Below are positions 20,418 through 30,720 of a stretch of DNA of 64,000 nt, one piece after another; within the stretch, counting starts at the first letter, position 1, and the number at the start of each line of letters is the position of its first letter. The stretch is taken from contig NC_061817.1 of the NCBI RefSeq assembly GCF_021462225.1, positions 5,119,327-5,183,326 on the forward strand, written 5' to 3'. The position numbers and the translations under genes are program-made. The stretch comes from Girardinichthys multiradiatus. Taxonomy: Eukaryota; Chordata; Actinopteri; Cyprinodontiformes; Goodeidae. A model generated the notes under the pieces. It saw only the letters and a list, made by a program, of their open reading frames with translations. It ran no database searches and was not told the DNA's origin.

Positions 20418-23400
20418 CTGGGAAGAAAAATGAAGAAAGTTTAGTGTGAGGGAGGCATCATCAAGTGGAAGGTGAAACTAAGGAGAAAATGAATCAGTCA
20501 GTCCGGAGACATCAAACCCATTTCATAATGGTTACACTTACCAATATTTGGCTCCAGGTCTGGTAAGCAGTATATGTGCTCACAGGTGTTCCTGCTGTGT
20601 GGAATGCAGAAGCCGATCTCAAAGTCAAAGGTTTTAAGAAGCAAGTTTCTGAAAAAATGTCTCTCAATCAGACGGAAGTGGTTAAGAGCTTTGCTGCCCA
20701 CTGTGAACTCCAACCTGAAAGAAAGACACCACAAAATGAAACTCTCTCAGTAAGAAAGAAGAACCCCTTAACCTCATAACAGTTTAAAGCTAACAAAAGG
20801 AATCAGCCAATACAGCTAACCTGTTCTACCTAGCTATGAAATTGATGACTGGCAGTTTATTAGTTTTAATTTGTCACTAAATTCAGGTGTAAAACAGGAC
20901 GTGCAAGCAGACAGAAGGCTCCAGCAAAGTGTTACCACAATGTTTTTATGTTACCACAACATTTAACTGGAATTCATCACTTCTTAAAACTAAAGGTGGG
21001 CAAAAGATGAATGGACGGATGGATGGAGCCAGGAAAGTAGTGTTAGAAATAAAGAAATCCATTTGTACCCATATACTGAAAGGAATTCACATAAACTGAT
21101 TTTTTTGCAATTTTTCTGACAAGAGGAGATAAACTATGCTCAAATCTCACTTTTAATTTAACAGCATATTGCTTTATCAAGACTTTTTTACATTTTTATT
21201 GGTCCCAATTTCCATTTATTTTATTTCTGAACCCACATTCTGTGCAGACGTGACTATACATTTTGGATCATTATCCTGCTGATAGACCCAATGATGACAC
21301 AGTTTAGGTTCAGTGGTACAAGCCACCAGATTTTATTTTAAATGTCATGGCATTTCAATGAGTCAATGATTTCATGGCCTCTAATAACGTTCCCTAGGAA
21401 CTTTGGAAACAGGCCCACAGCATCACAGACCCTCCACCAAACTTAATAGTGGGCATGTTGTGCTTTCTCTCATATTAAGGTCACCCAAATCATTCTTAAT
21501 GTGGGACAATTTAACAAAAGTGGGTCGCTGTGAGATTTTGCTGCTGTAAGTAAACACTAAAGAGTACTAAGCCCAGATGGGAAACTTGATCAAAATTGAA
21601 AGACAGAGCCTGTTTCTGAAACAACTAATTCCAAAAAACATGAGACATTACTGGACATTTTCTTATTTTCATCACAGTGCCTAAGAAGTAAAATATCCCA
21701 AACCTACGTAGCTCCAATCTCTCGGAGAGCCAGAAAAGCAGGAGAGAAGTGGTACTGGATAAATCTGCTGGTGTCATATTCAATGATGTCTTGAATTTCT
21801 GGAAACATAAGAATTAAAAACAATTTCCTGAAAGAAACTTGAAAATGGAAATATGAATGGAAATGTGCCTTCAATGAAATACAAATCCATCCCTGAATGT
21901 GTAAGAATGGTCTCTGCCAAACAAACATGTAGCTCTGTAGCACACAAACAACACAAGGCATTTCTACAACTTCGCTCTTTTTCTTCTGTGCAGTTTTGTG
22001 ATGACAATTTTAAATGGCAAATTTGACAGTTTTGCCGTTCATTGATCGACTATGATGCCTGGAGCCTTACCTCCTGATAGTTTCTCCCAAGACAAATTAG
22101 CCTCAGGGAAGAGGGTCAGGCTAGGGAGTAATTAAGTGATTCTGTTGATATTGCTGACCGCAACAAGTGGCGAATCTCACCTGGATTAGGGAGACTGGAG
22201 TCACCCTGGAATTATGCAGATATGTCTGGGGGGTGGGGGGGTACCTTGTGATCAAGCTTTGGCTCTTCTATGCGCCCTTTCTATGTGTGCCCAACGCCTT
22301 CAAAGAGGAATGTTGCGATTGGTGGTAGGCGAGGGCAGGAGCCTTGGCGTGCTAATTACCAGGAGCATAATTACCAGGAGCATAATTACCAGGAGCATAA
22401 TCTGGCTTTTGGGACATGATAAGGAACCACAACTGTTGTGTGAGGTTGAGCGGTACCAGCTAGAAATAGTTGGACTCACCTCTAAACATAGCTTGGGCTC
22501 TGGAACCCAACTCAGGGAGAGAGGCTGGACTGTCCTACCCCAGAGTTGGCTTTTGTGGGGATAACCACATCCCCCCAGCTGAGTGCCTCAATTTTAGAGT
22601 TTTCTCTGGTGAGCAAGGGGGTCGCTTCTTTGCAACTTTAGGTTGCAAGAGGGAATGTTCTGACTTTTGTCTGAACCCAAAAATTGTACTCTAGTAAGAG
22701 TAGCACTATTTCAATATATTTTAACTCAAGTAAAAGTCAAAAAGTAGCCATCCAAGAAATTATTCAAGTAAGAGTAAAAACGTATTTGGTAAAGGCTACA
22801 GAAGTATCATGGCATTTGATTTAATATAAAAAAAATATGTAATCAGACAGACAAAAATATAGAGTTACATGCAAATTCTGGAATTTGAAAGACTGTAGTA
22901 CAAAAAATCTGTAACAAATAAGTATCATCGTTACAAAATAGAAAAGGAAGAAGGTAGAAGAAACAATTTTCCAAATCAATTTTTATTCAACATAAAACTT
23001 ATGAAACCAATACCTACTGTAGGTTATGTATATAAGTTAGAAGGGGGTAAAGAACTTCCAATGAGAGTATATACAGAGCAGATAGAATATATAGAGCAGA
23101 GAGAAAATAACATTAGAAAAACGAAGCTTGCTTACAAACTGGAGTTCCCCCTTTAAACTGTAAATGCTCTCCTGGGTGTTTGAACACCTAGCAACTATGG
23201 TTCCTAACTGGTTTTAAAGCTAATTTGACCTAATTCCAATTCATCAAAACAAACTTGGTTCATAAATATACATATTCACACTGCACTGTGAAATCATTGT
23301 ATCAAGTTTTGGATTATTGGTCTATTTTTCTTTTGTTTTGCTTATTTGATGATATTCACATAGTTTTTTTTTTTGTTTTGTTTTCCTTATTCTTTCATTT

Positions 23401-26400
23401 TTACTTGGTAGTTTAGTTAAATGTTACTAGCGTAGATAAAAAGTTTGTTGACTGAAGTATTTTAACTTGAATTTGAAGTACTCTGCTAATACTTTCTTGT
23501 ATGTTGAAGAGAAGTTGACTAAAATGTTTAATGTTGTTAATAATCGCCTTTGACTCTTAGTTAGTTATTCATAGCCAAACCAGACTTATTGTTGCACAAC
23601 ACATAAATGGGTTGTTACATGGTAATACTCGTCAACAAGACTATAAATATACTCTAAATTTTCTCTCTTATTTTGAGTATTTATACACAAAGGTTTCTGA
23701 TTTTGTTCTTGCTTTAATTTTACCTGACAGTCATAGAGTTTGAGTTTCCATTTCTGACTCAACCATGCTTCATGCACATGGATAATCCTTTCATTCAGCT
23801 GCCATCTCTTAGATGAAGAGGCCAGCATGTTTCAACATGATAGGAACAAAATAATACCCATACCTGTTGGATTATGTTTTTTAATGTCAAGGATAACTGC
23901 TCCACTGTCCAGATCTCTGATCTTGAAGCGAGAGAAGTTTACGTTGTAGATGTTGTCCTCAAGTAAACACAGGTAGTCTGAAACACATACAGCACTTCCA
24001 TATGTAACTATCCACTTGGATCCTACACTAAGCATGGCACTGATATACATAACGTACCACTAGTACGCTGTTCAACCATAAAAAGCTAAAATACAGTTAC
24101 AGTGAGAACTTTCCATCCACTTATCATAGCCAATGTCATATTAATTTCAGGGGTTTAATGATTTATGTGAATAGCTTTTTTATAACAACAACTGCGATTA
24201 TTCCTAAACCCAGACGTTTACTGCAGATTTGCTGTAATGTACACAGGCTGAAAATCCTCAATCCTGGGCCATTCCAGAAGCTCAGTGTTACCCAGTTTTC
24301 AATCCTAAAAACACTGAATCAACAGCCAAGCATGGTGGTGGAAGCATCATGCTGGAGCATGACAGTGATATGGGTGAAACTGGCTGGAATACCACCAAAT
24401 CTTTCAGCTTCACCTCAAAGAAACAGCTACATAGATAAAACTTGGAAAATACTGGAAATTATGGAATATTTATGCCCATTCCATGTAAGTGTTTGATTTT
24501 TATTATCATTAAACAATTTGTTCATTTGGGAGTCTATTTTTTTCATTTCAGCATGGGAATACTATTCAGAATACATATCATGTTGTATAACTGCATACAT
24601 GTGTTGAGGCCAGTACAGAAGCCCTGAAAGGCAAGTGAGAAAAAAACTTTTGTGAGGCTTATTTTTCTATGTGTTGGTTCTTGTAACACTAAGAACTTCC
24701 CAGAGGTTCATTGAGAGACGGCCAAAGGTTAATATTTCAGTCATCACAGCAAACGGCAGCTACTTTAAGGAATCTGAAATAAAAAACACATTTAAAGTTC
24801 TTTACAAATTTCTTGCTACATAATTCCATATGTGTTCATTCACAGTTTTGATTACTTCAGTGAGAATCTACGTACAATGTAAATAGTCATAAACATAAAG
24901 AAAATCAGTAAATGAGAAAGTTTGTCTAAAACTTTTGAGGGTATATTCATGTGAGATATAGAATTAACTACAGCATCCTATACTGCTCTACATTTACTCT
25001 CACTCACTTAAAACTGTGCACTTATATTTATATTATATTGTAGATATGTTTATACTGTTTAATTTGTATTGTATTGCACCGACTACGCCAAAACAAATTC
25101 CTTGTATGTCCAAAAACGTACTTGGCAATAAAGCTTTTCTGATTCTGATTCTGATTCTGATTCTGATTGATCAAGGATATCTGTAGGACAAATGACCATT
25201 GCCCACCATGACTGCTCTTTCTTGGGACCAAGACTGTATTTTCCAAAGACTGTATTTTCCAAAGGGCCTTAAAACTTGCTGTCAGTACATGCTAACTTGT
25301 CACAATAATTTAGAAAGGGGTAAAATAAATCACCAGTCAAAAATTAAAATATAAACCCTTTAAGGTGTCTCCTTATCGGGTTACCTTATGTGTACTAACA
25401 GGCCACTGAGCCTAGTACACAATAATATTTGTATTAATGGTACTAAAAGGTGCATGTGGGTTGCTAAGTAGCGGTCCAGCCACTAAATCCATATGGCAAG
25501 AAGGCCAAATTGTGAGTCTTTATCTGCTTTATCATCGTAGTATGATAGCTAGTTAACACAACATTAAGAGTCAATTGTCCAAAATGTAATTGATTTCTAA
25601 ATCAACAAATATTTGAAATCCAAATCCTGTTTTACTTAAAACAATGTTTTATGGGATGCATGGTGGTGCAGTTGGTAGCACTGTTGCCTTGCAGCAAGAA
25701 GGTCCTGGGTTTGATTCCCAGCCAGGGGTCTTTCTGCATGGAGTTTGCATGTTCTCACCAGGTACTCTGGCTTCCTCCCACAGTCCAAAGACATGCCTGT
25801 TAGGTTAATTGGTCACTCTAAATTGCCCTTAGGTGTATGAATGAGTGTGTGCATGGTTGTTTGTGTTTTGCCCTGCAATGGACTGGCGACCTGTCCAGGG
25901 TGTACCCTGCCTCTTGCCCATAGACTGCTGGAGATAGGCACCAGCTTCCCTGCAACCCACTATGGAAAAAGCAGTAGAAAATGACTGACTGACAATGTTT
26001 TATTTGTCCTTCAGCTATGCGATATGAACTGGGTGTTTGAACACCTACCAACAATGGTTCCTAACAAATTTTAAGGCTAATTTGACCTAATGCAACTTGA
26101 ACTGAACTTCACTGAACTGTGAAATCATTGCATAACGTTATTGATTATTGGTTTACATTTTTTCATATTTGTTGCTTTTTATGATATCGGCATAGTTTAT
26201 TAGGTTTCCTTATTCTTTCATTTTTACTAAGTAGTATAGTTGAGCCTAGTTTAAAAGTTTGTTGACTGAAGTACTTAACTTGAATTTGAAGTATTCTACT
26301 AATAGTTTGTTCTATGTTGAAGAGAGGTTTATTAAAAATTCTAATGTCGTTAATAATTGCCATTGGCACTTAGTAATAGTTATTCATAGCCAAACCAGAC

Positions 26401-26864
26401 TTATTGTTTCACAATACATAAATGGGTTGTTACATGGTAATACTGGTCACCAAGACTAAAAGTATACTCTAAACATGGTCACTGTTACTCTCTTATTTTT
26501 ACTTTTCATACACAAAGGCTTCTGATTCTATTCTAACTGTGATTTCTCCTTGTCCCTCCAGCTCTTCATCTCTACCTTCTCTATACATGATCGGAAAGTT
26601 CTGAAACTCACCCTTTGTGTAACTGTTCAGCTGCAGGACTTGCTGTGGGGTCACTGGTTCACCTGGTTTCCATTCAGTTACCACCCCGTCATTCTTTGCT
26701 TGCACCAAAGTTGTCCCCATGGAAATGAACCCGTTCCACTCCTCCATGCCTCCATCGACCATCTCATCATCGTCCCAGCCTCTACCTTCCTGCTCCCTTC
26801 TGCTTTCCTCATTTTGTGTCAGGCATTCCTCATTTTCACAGTCATATGCTTTCTGATCCTCCAT
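20260..26864 (-). CDS. unc119: UNC119-family lipid-binding chaperone, five exons
   Basis: UNC119 proteins have a PDE6-delta-like beta-sandwich that binds the N-terminal acyl chain of cargo such as transducin G-alpha and ciliary proteins and moves them between membranes. Joined coding exons on the minus strand: 26864-26612, 23977-23864, 21798-21708, 20714-20542 and 20417-20260. This is 789 bases with matching phases (1,1,2,1) and a TGA stop, giving 262 residues; family members are usually about 240. Family segments read in order: Phe-Lys-Ile-Arg-Asp-Leu-Asp-Ser-Gly (exon 2), Tyr-His-Phe-Ser-Pro-Ala-Phe-Leu (exon 3), Ile-Glu-Arg-His-Phe-Phe-Arg-Asn (exon 4), Ser-Asp-Ser-Phe-Tyr-Phe-Val (exon 5). 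The first 84 residues are acidic and family-divergent. The start at 26864 is the Met before Glu-Asp-Gln; an in-frame Met at 26939 is possible. Which paralogue (a, b or another) is unresolved. Confidence 0.92.
20542..20714 (-). CDS. unc119: UNC119 exon 4
   Basis: 173 bases between CTTTCAG and a GTAAGT donor. It encodes the Phe-Thr-Val-Gly strand, the Ile-Glu-Arg-His block and the Cys-Glu-His-Ile-Tyr motif of the pocket side. Confidence 0.95.
20780..21700. other. UNC119 intron 3 with Tc1-like debris
   Basis: Intron sequence. From 21230 to 21480 it carries phrases (GGATCATTATCCTGCTGATAGACCC, CAGACCCTCCACCAAACTT in shortened form) typical of the minus strand of an old Tc1-like transposase, without an open frame. 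Confidence 0.4.
21708..21798 (-). CDS. unc119: UNC119 exon 3
   Basis: 91 bases between TTTCCAG and a GTAGGT donor. It encodes the Arg-Phe-Ile-Gln-Tyr-His-Phe strand and the conserved Leu-Arg-Glu-Ile-Gly-Ala turn. Confidence 0.93.
22060..22690 (+). pseudogene. LINE 5' leader and AP-endonuclease fragment, plus strand
   Basis: The frame from about 22400 reads [12 protein letters not shown] and continues with Leu-Glu-Ile-Val-Gly-Leu-Thr-Ser and Arg-Glu-Arg-Gly-Trp-Thr. It is the same endonuclease start as at 4905-5480. It stops at 22564 and is 3'-truncated near 22690. The expected Gly-Thr-Trp-Asn-Val start is lost at a triple 15-bp repeat. It lies in UNC119 intron 2. Confidence 0.6.
22354..22398 (+). 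repeat. Three perfect 15-bp tandem units
   Basis: ATTACCAGGAGCATA occurs three times in a row without change, within the LINE fragment. Confidence 0.9.
23170..23712 (+). repeat. Direct duplication, copy A (UNC119 intron 2)
   Basis: It shares with 26028-26537 the landmarks TGGGTGTTTGAACACCTA, GTTTGTTGACTGAAGTA, ATAGCCAAACCAGACTTATT and ATGGGTTGTTACATGGTAAT in the same order and orientation, with scattered substitutions and small indels. Confidence 0.8.
23864..23977 (-). CDS. unc119: UNC119 exon 2
   Basis: 114 bases between a TGTTTCAG acceptor and a GGTATGG donor. It encodes the first core strands, starting Asp-Tyr-Leu-Cys. It is bracketed by a 0.5-kb direct duplication in introns 1 and 2. 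Confidence 0.93.
24290..24500 (+). mobile_element. Small Tc1-like transposase fragment
   Basis: The phrase AGCATGGTGGTGGAAGCATC followed by TTCAGCTTCACCTCAAA is typical of Tc1-like transposase genes. Only about 200 bases remain, in UNC119 intron 1. Confidence 0.45.
25030..25171 (+). repeat. 3' tail of a retroposon with (TGATTC)n
   Basis: The TTCCTTGTATGTCC...CTTGGCAATAAAGC stretch runs into five copies of TGATTC (25138-25168). Such hexamer tails mark 3' ends of non-LTR insertions in fish. Confidence 0.55.
25653..25991 (+). mobile_element. tRNA-headed SINE, copy 2, with target duplication
   Basis: The head at 25660-25720 has A-box-like TGGTGCAGTTGG and B-box-like GGTTTGATTCC. The body matches the other copies and the tail ends GACTGACTGAC. 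ACAATGTTTTAT stands on both sides (25641-25652 and 25992-26003). It sits in UNC119 intron 1. Confidence 0.88.
26028..26537 (+). repeat. Direct duplication, copy B (UNC119 intron 1, beside exon 1)
   Basis: Same order of landmarks as 23170-23712; it ends at TTCTGATTCTATTCT, about 75 bases from the exon 1 donor. The two copies bracket exon 2. Confidence 0.8.
26612..26864 (-). CDS. unc119: UNC119 exon 1 (start codon, acidic N-terminus)
   Basis: 253 coding bases ending in phase 1 at a GGTGAGT donor. The encoded region has Glu/Asp-rich stretches (Trp-Asp-Asp-Asp-Glu) and ends in the Val-Thr-Pro-Gln-Gln-Val-Leu segment that precedes the core domain in this family. Confidence 0.85.
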
Positions 26865-27149
26865 CTGGCATGCCAGTTTCTTACTTTTCTTTAAGGCAGT
26901 TGTTATCAATAACACAGTGTGGGTTTGCAAGTAAGACAAAGCTACAAAGAGGGTAATCCACAGACAGGCTTCTGGTGTCTAAACTGATTATGTCAGTCTG
27001 GATTTAGCCATCTGAGTCAATCCCCAATTAAATATACTCAGTCTCTGACATCAGCTGATAGACAGTGAACTGTGCTTCAAGTTTTTAATAGTTTATCACA
27101 TTACAGCCACAAACTGCGTTGTATTTATTTGGTAAAAGACCAACACAAC

Positions 27150-27292
27150 ATCCATCTTTCCATCGTCTGTACCCGCTTATCCTTGCAGGGTTGCCAACCT
27201 TCAGCAGTCATTGGGTGAGAGGCCTGGAAAGGTCACCAGTCCATCACAGGACAACATAGATACACACAGGATAAAACAACCATGCACACATA
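27150..27292 (-). mobile_element. Degenerate SINE, part before the Tc1 insertion
   Basis: CACCAGTCCATCACAGG and neighbouring phrases match the tail half of the SINE family. The copy is split by the Tc1 element at 27293-28901 and may continue at 28904-29190. Confidence 0.5.
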
Positions 27293-28901
27293 CAGGTCCT
27301 TCTCAAAATATTAGCATATTGTGATAAAGTTCATTATTTTCCATAATGTCATGATGAAAATTTAACATTAATATATTTTAGATTCATTGCACACTAACTG
27401 AAATATTTCAGGTCTTTTATTGTCTTAATACGGATGATTTTGGCATACAGCTCATGAAAACCCAAAATTCCTATCTCACAAAATTAGCATATTTCATCCG
27501 ACCAATAAAAGAAAAGTGTTTTTAATACAAAAAACGTCAACCTTCAAATAATCATGTACAGTTATGCACTCAATACTTGGTTGGGAATCCTTTTACAGAA
27601 ATGACTGCTTCAATGCGGCGTGGCATGGAGGCAATCAGCCTGTGGCACTGCTGAGGTCTTATGGACGCCCAGGATGCTTCGATAGCGGCCTTTAGCTCAT
27701 CCAGAGTGTTGGGTCTTGAGTCTCTCAACGTTCTCTTCACAATATCCCACAGATTCTCTATGGGGTTCAGGTCAGGAGAGTTGGCAGGCCAATTGAGCAC
27801 AATGATACCATGGTCAGTAAACCATTTACCAGTGGTTTTGGCACTGTGAGCAGGTGCCAGGTCGTGCTGAAAAATGAAATCTTCATCTCCATAAAGCTTT
27901 TCAGCAGATGGAAACATGAAGTGCTCCAAAATCTCCTGATAGCTAGCTGCATTGACCCTGTCCTTGATAAAACACAGTGGACCAACACCAGCAGCTGACA
28001 TGGCACCCAGACCATCACTGACTGTGGGTACTTGACAGTGGACTTCTGGCATTTTGGCATTTCCTTCTCCCCAGTCTTCCTCCAGACTCTGGCACCTTGA
28101 TTTCCGAATGACATGCAGAATTTGCTTTCATCCAAAAAAAGTACTTTGGACCACTGAGCAACAGTCCAGTGCTGCTTCTCTGTAGCCCAGGTCAGGCGCT
28201 TCTGCCGCTGTTTCTGGTTCAAAAGTGGCTTGACCTGGGGAATGCGGCACCTGTAGCCCATTTCCTGCACACGCCTGTGCACGGTGGCTCTGGATGTTTC
28301 TACTCCAGACTCAGTCCACTGCTTCCGCAGGTCCCCCAAGGTCTGGAATCGGCCCTTCTCCACAATCTTCCTCAGGGTCCGGTCACCTCTTCTCGTTGTG
28401 CAGCGTTTTCTGCCACACTTTTTCCTTCCCACAGACTTCCCACTGAGGTGCCTTGATACAGCACTCTGGGAACAGCCTATTCGTTCAGAAATTTCTTTCT
28501 GTGTCTTACCCTCTTGCTTGAGGGTGTCAATAGTGGCCTTCTGAACAGCAGTCAGGTCGGCAGTCTTACCCATGATTGGGGTTTTGAGTGATGAACCAGG
28601 CTGGGAGTTTTAAAGGCCTCAGGAATCTTTTGCAGGTGTTTAGAGTTAACTCGTTGATTCAGATGATTAGGTTCATAGCTCGTTTAGAGACCCTTTTAAT
28701 GATATGCTAATTTTGTGAGATAGGAATTTTGGGTTTTCATGAGCTGTATGCCAAAATCATCCGTATTAAGAAAATAAAAGACCTGAAATATTTCAGTTAG
28801 TGTGCAATGAATCTAAAATATATGAATATTAAATTTTAATCATGACATTATGGAAAATAATGAACTTTATCACAATATGCTAATATTTTGAGAAGGACCT
28901 G
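27293..28901 (-). mobile_element. Tc1/mariner element, twin 1 (1609 bp)
   Basis: It is flanked by TA on both sides (27291-27292 and 28902-28903). Inverted repeats of about 200 bp (27293-27492 and 28702-28901) start CAGGTCCTTCTCAAAATATT. Each arm has an outer and an inner TTAGCATATT motif, the IR/DR layout of Tc1 elements. The body encodes a frame-shifted transposase. It is about 98% identical by eye to 48322-49931. Confidence 0.95.
27570..28573 (-). pseudogene. Tc1 transposase with a one-base deletion, twin 1
   Basis: The DD34E transposase cuts and pastes its own element. The first half reads from ATG at 28573 to about 28010 with the paired-type helix-turn-helix region and the first catalytic Asp (Leu-Asp-Glu-Ser). 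Near 28004-28007 the plus strand has CACCCAG where the twin has CACCCCAG, a one-base loss, and the frame leaves the protein. The other half reads in a second frame (28052-27570) with the second Asp (Gln-His-Asp-Leu-Ala-Pro) and the Glu (Pro-Ile-Glu-Asn-Leu) intact. All three catalytic residues are present but not in one frame. Confidence 0.93.
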
Positions 28902-28903
28902 TA

Positions 28904-29190
28904 CTCTCATACCGAAAGAAAATTTTGAGAGACCAATTAACGTTCCATTCATGTTTTGGACTGTAAGAGGGAGCTAGAGTTCTTTGTTCAGGTTGCTAAA
29001 GCTATTTGCTTAAACGTTACAGCAGATATTGCTCATTTTTTTTAAATTTGCCAACCATTTCTGAGTGTGACATCATCACGTGGGAGGGCTTGTGAACATG
29101 CAAACACCATACAGAGAAACCCAAGGCCGGGATTCAAACCCAGGACCTTCTCTCTGCAGTGCAACAGCACTACAACTGTGAGGCATCCCA
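28904..29190 (-). mobile_element. Degenerate SINE, head part
   Basis: At 29110-29175 the minus-strand head is recognisable (AAACCCAGGACCTTC, then TGCAACAGCACTAC). The match between is weak. It is probably the second part of the SINE split by the Tc1 insertion, though two separate old copies are possible. Confidence 0.45.
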
Positions 29191-29224
29191 GCACAACATA
29201 GTATATAAAGTCTGAAAAGTGTGG

Positions 29225-30720
29225 CATGCATTTGTAATCAGCCCTTCTGTGTCAGTACTTTGCAGAGCCACCCATGCCTGCAGTTACACCTCCTGGTGTT
29301 TTGGAGCGGACATCTCTATCAGTTTTGTACATCTATAGCCTGATGTCTTTGCCCAATGTTCTTCATAAAATAGCTCAAGCTCAATCAGATTGGATGGAGA
29401 GCATCTGTGAACAAAGTCTTTCTGCAGGTTTTCAGTTGATTGTAGTTCTGGACTTTGACTAGGCTATTCTAACACATGAATATGCTTTGATCTAAATCAT
29501 CAATTGTATGTCTGGCTGTATGTTTGGTGGCTGTCCTACTAGAAGGTGAACCTCCACCCCCGTATCAAGGCTTCTCAGCCTCTAACAGAGTTTCTTCCAG
29601 TATTGTCCTGGATTTAGATCTTCCCATCAACTCTGACCAGCTTCCCTGTTATTTCTGAAGAAAAGCATCCCCAAAGCATAATGCTGCTACCACATTGTTT
29701 GGGGTGGTATGTTTAGGCTACACAACATTTTGTAGTGGTCTTCTTTGGGTTTCTTTCTAAAATGGCTTTCTTCTTGCCACTCTTCATTAAAGGTAAAATT
29801 AGTGGAGTGGATGACCAGCTGCTTTGCCTACAAAGTCTCCCATCTAAGCTATGGATCTCTGCTGCTCCCCCCGAATTGCCATGGGCCTCTTGGCTTCTTC
29901 TCTGATTAATGCTCTCCTTGCCCGCCCCATCAGTTTATGCCTGGTTCACACAGCAGGATTTTTATGTCGATTGTTGCCCCTTCCGACATGCCCCGATTAT
30001 TGTGATGGCTCTTAAGATAATCTTATGAGATATTCCTGCTGTGTGTTAAGAGTGATCTAGTCTGCTTGGAAGGATGTTGGGGCCGCTCCGACCTCAAACC
30101 GGGCATATTCAACATGTTGGATTGCCTTGGCCCAATATAACATCCCTGTGTGGGATGTTCCCCAATGACAAACAAGCATGCAGCCTGCTGAATGAGATGT
30201 GTAGTCAGTCAGAAAGCAAGGTGATGGAAACACGGAGGGGAATTACTCTCAATTCATGTCTGATCTTGAGAGGGTTTATGAGATTTCCTGTTTGGCAGAA
30301 CATCTGAATGTTCGTGAGTGAAAGCTGTTCATTCACACACCATAGGATCGAACCTGTTATGTCTACGATTTTTTATCGTCATGTGTGGGTTCTCTCAGGT
30401 TTTGAAAATCAACTGACAATTTTAAAATCCTGCAGTGTGAACCAGGCATTAGGTAGATGCCCATGTCTGGTAGGTCTGCAGTTGGTCCATCCTCTGTCCA
30501 TGTTTAGATGATGGATTGAACAGAGCTCTGTTAGATGTTCAGAGCTTGGGATATTGTTTTAGAACCTAACTCTGGTTTAAACTTATCCACAACATTCTCT
30601 CTGACCTGTGTGCTGTGGTCCTTGGTCTTCATGATGCCGTTTGTTTTCTGATTTTCTGTAACAAACCTCTGAGGCCAGAAATAGAGCATCTGTAGTTAGA
30701 TTCAATTTCACACCGCTGGG
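29225..30720 (-). mobile_element. Old Tc1-like element (different family), split by a MITE
   Basis: On the plus strand it shows the reverse of a Tc1-like transposase gene: AACCTCCACCCC, TCAACTCTGACCAGCTTCCC, CATCCCCAAAGCATAATGCTGC. Stops and indels abound. It is related in sequence to the copies at 36229-37210 and 61545-62640. Removing 29938-30448 rejoins the transposase sequence. Confidence 0.7.
29938..30448. mobile_element. MITE with TTA duplication (Harbinger-like), 511 bp
   Basis: The ends are inverted: TGCCTGGTTCACAC at the left, its complement at the right, with about ten more matching bases after one mismatch (GCAGGATTTT). TTA stands on both sides (29935-29937 and 30449-30451). A 3-bp TTA duplication is usual for PIF/Harbinger elements. 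No transposase inside. Confidence 0.75.

Noticed and set aside
28169..28544. Plus-strand frames over the Tc1 twins (also 49199-49643)
   Set aside because: Antisense shadows of the transposase gene; the same frames appear in both twins because the DNA is the same.
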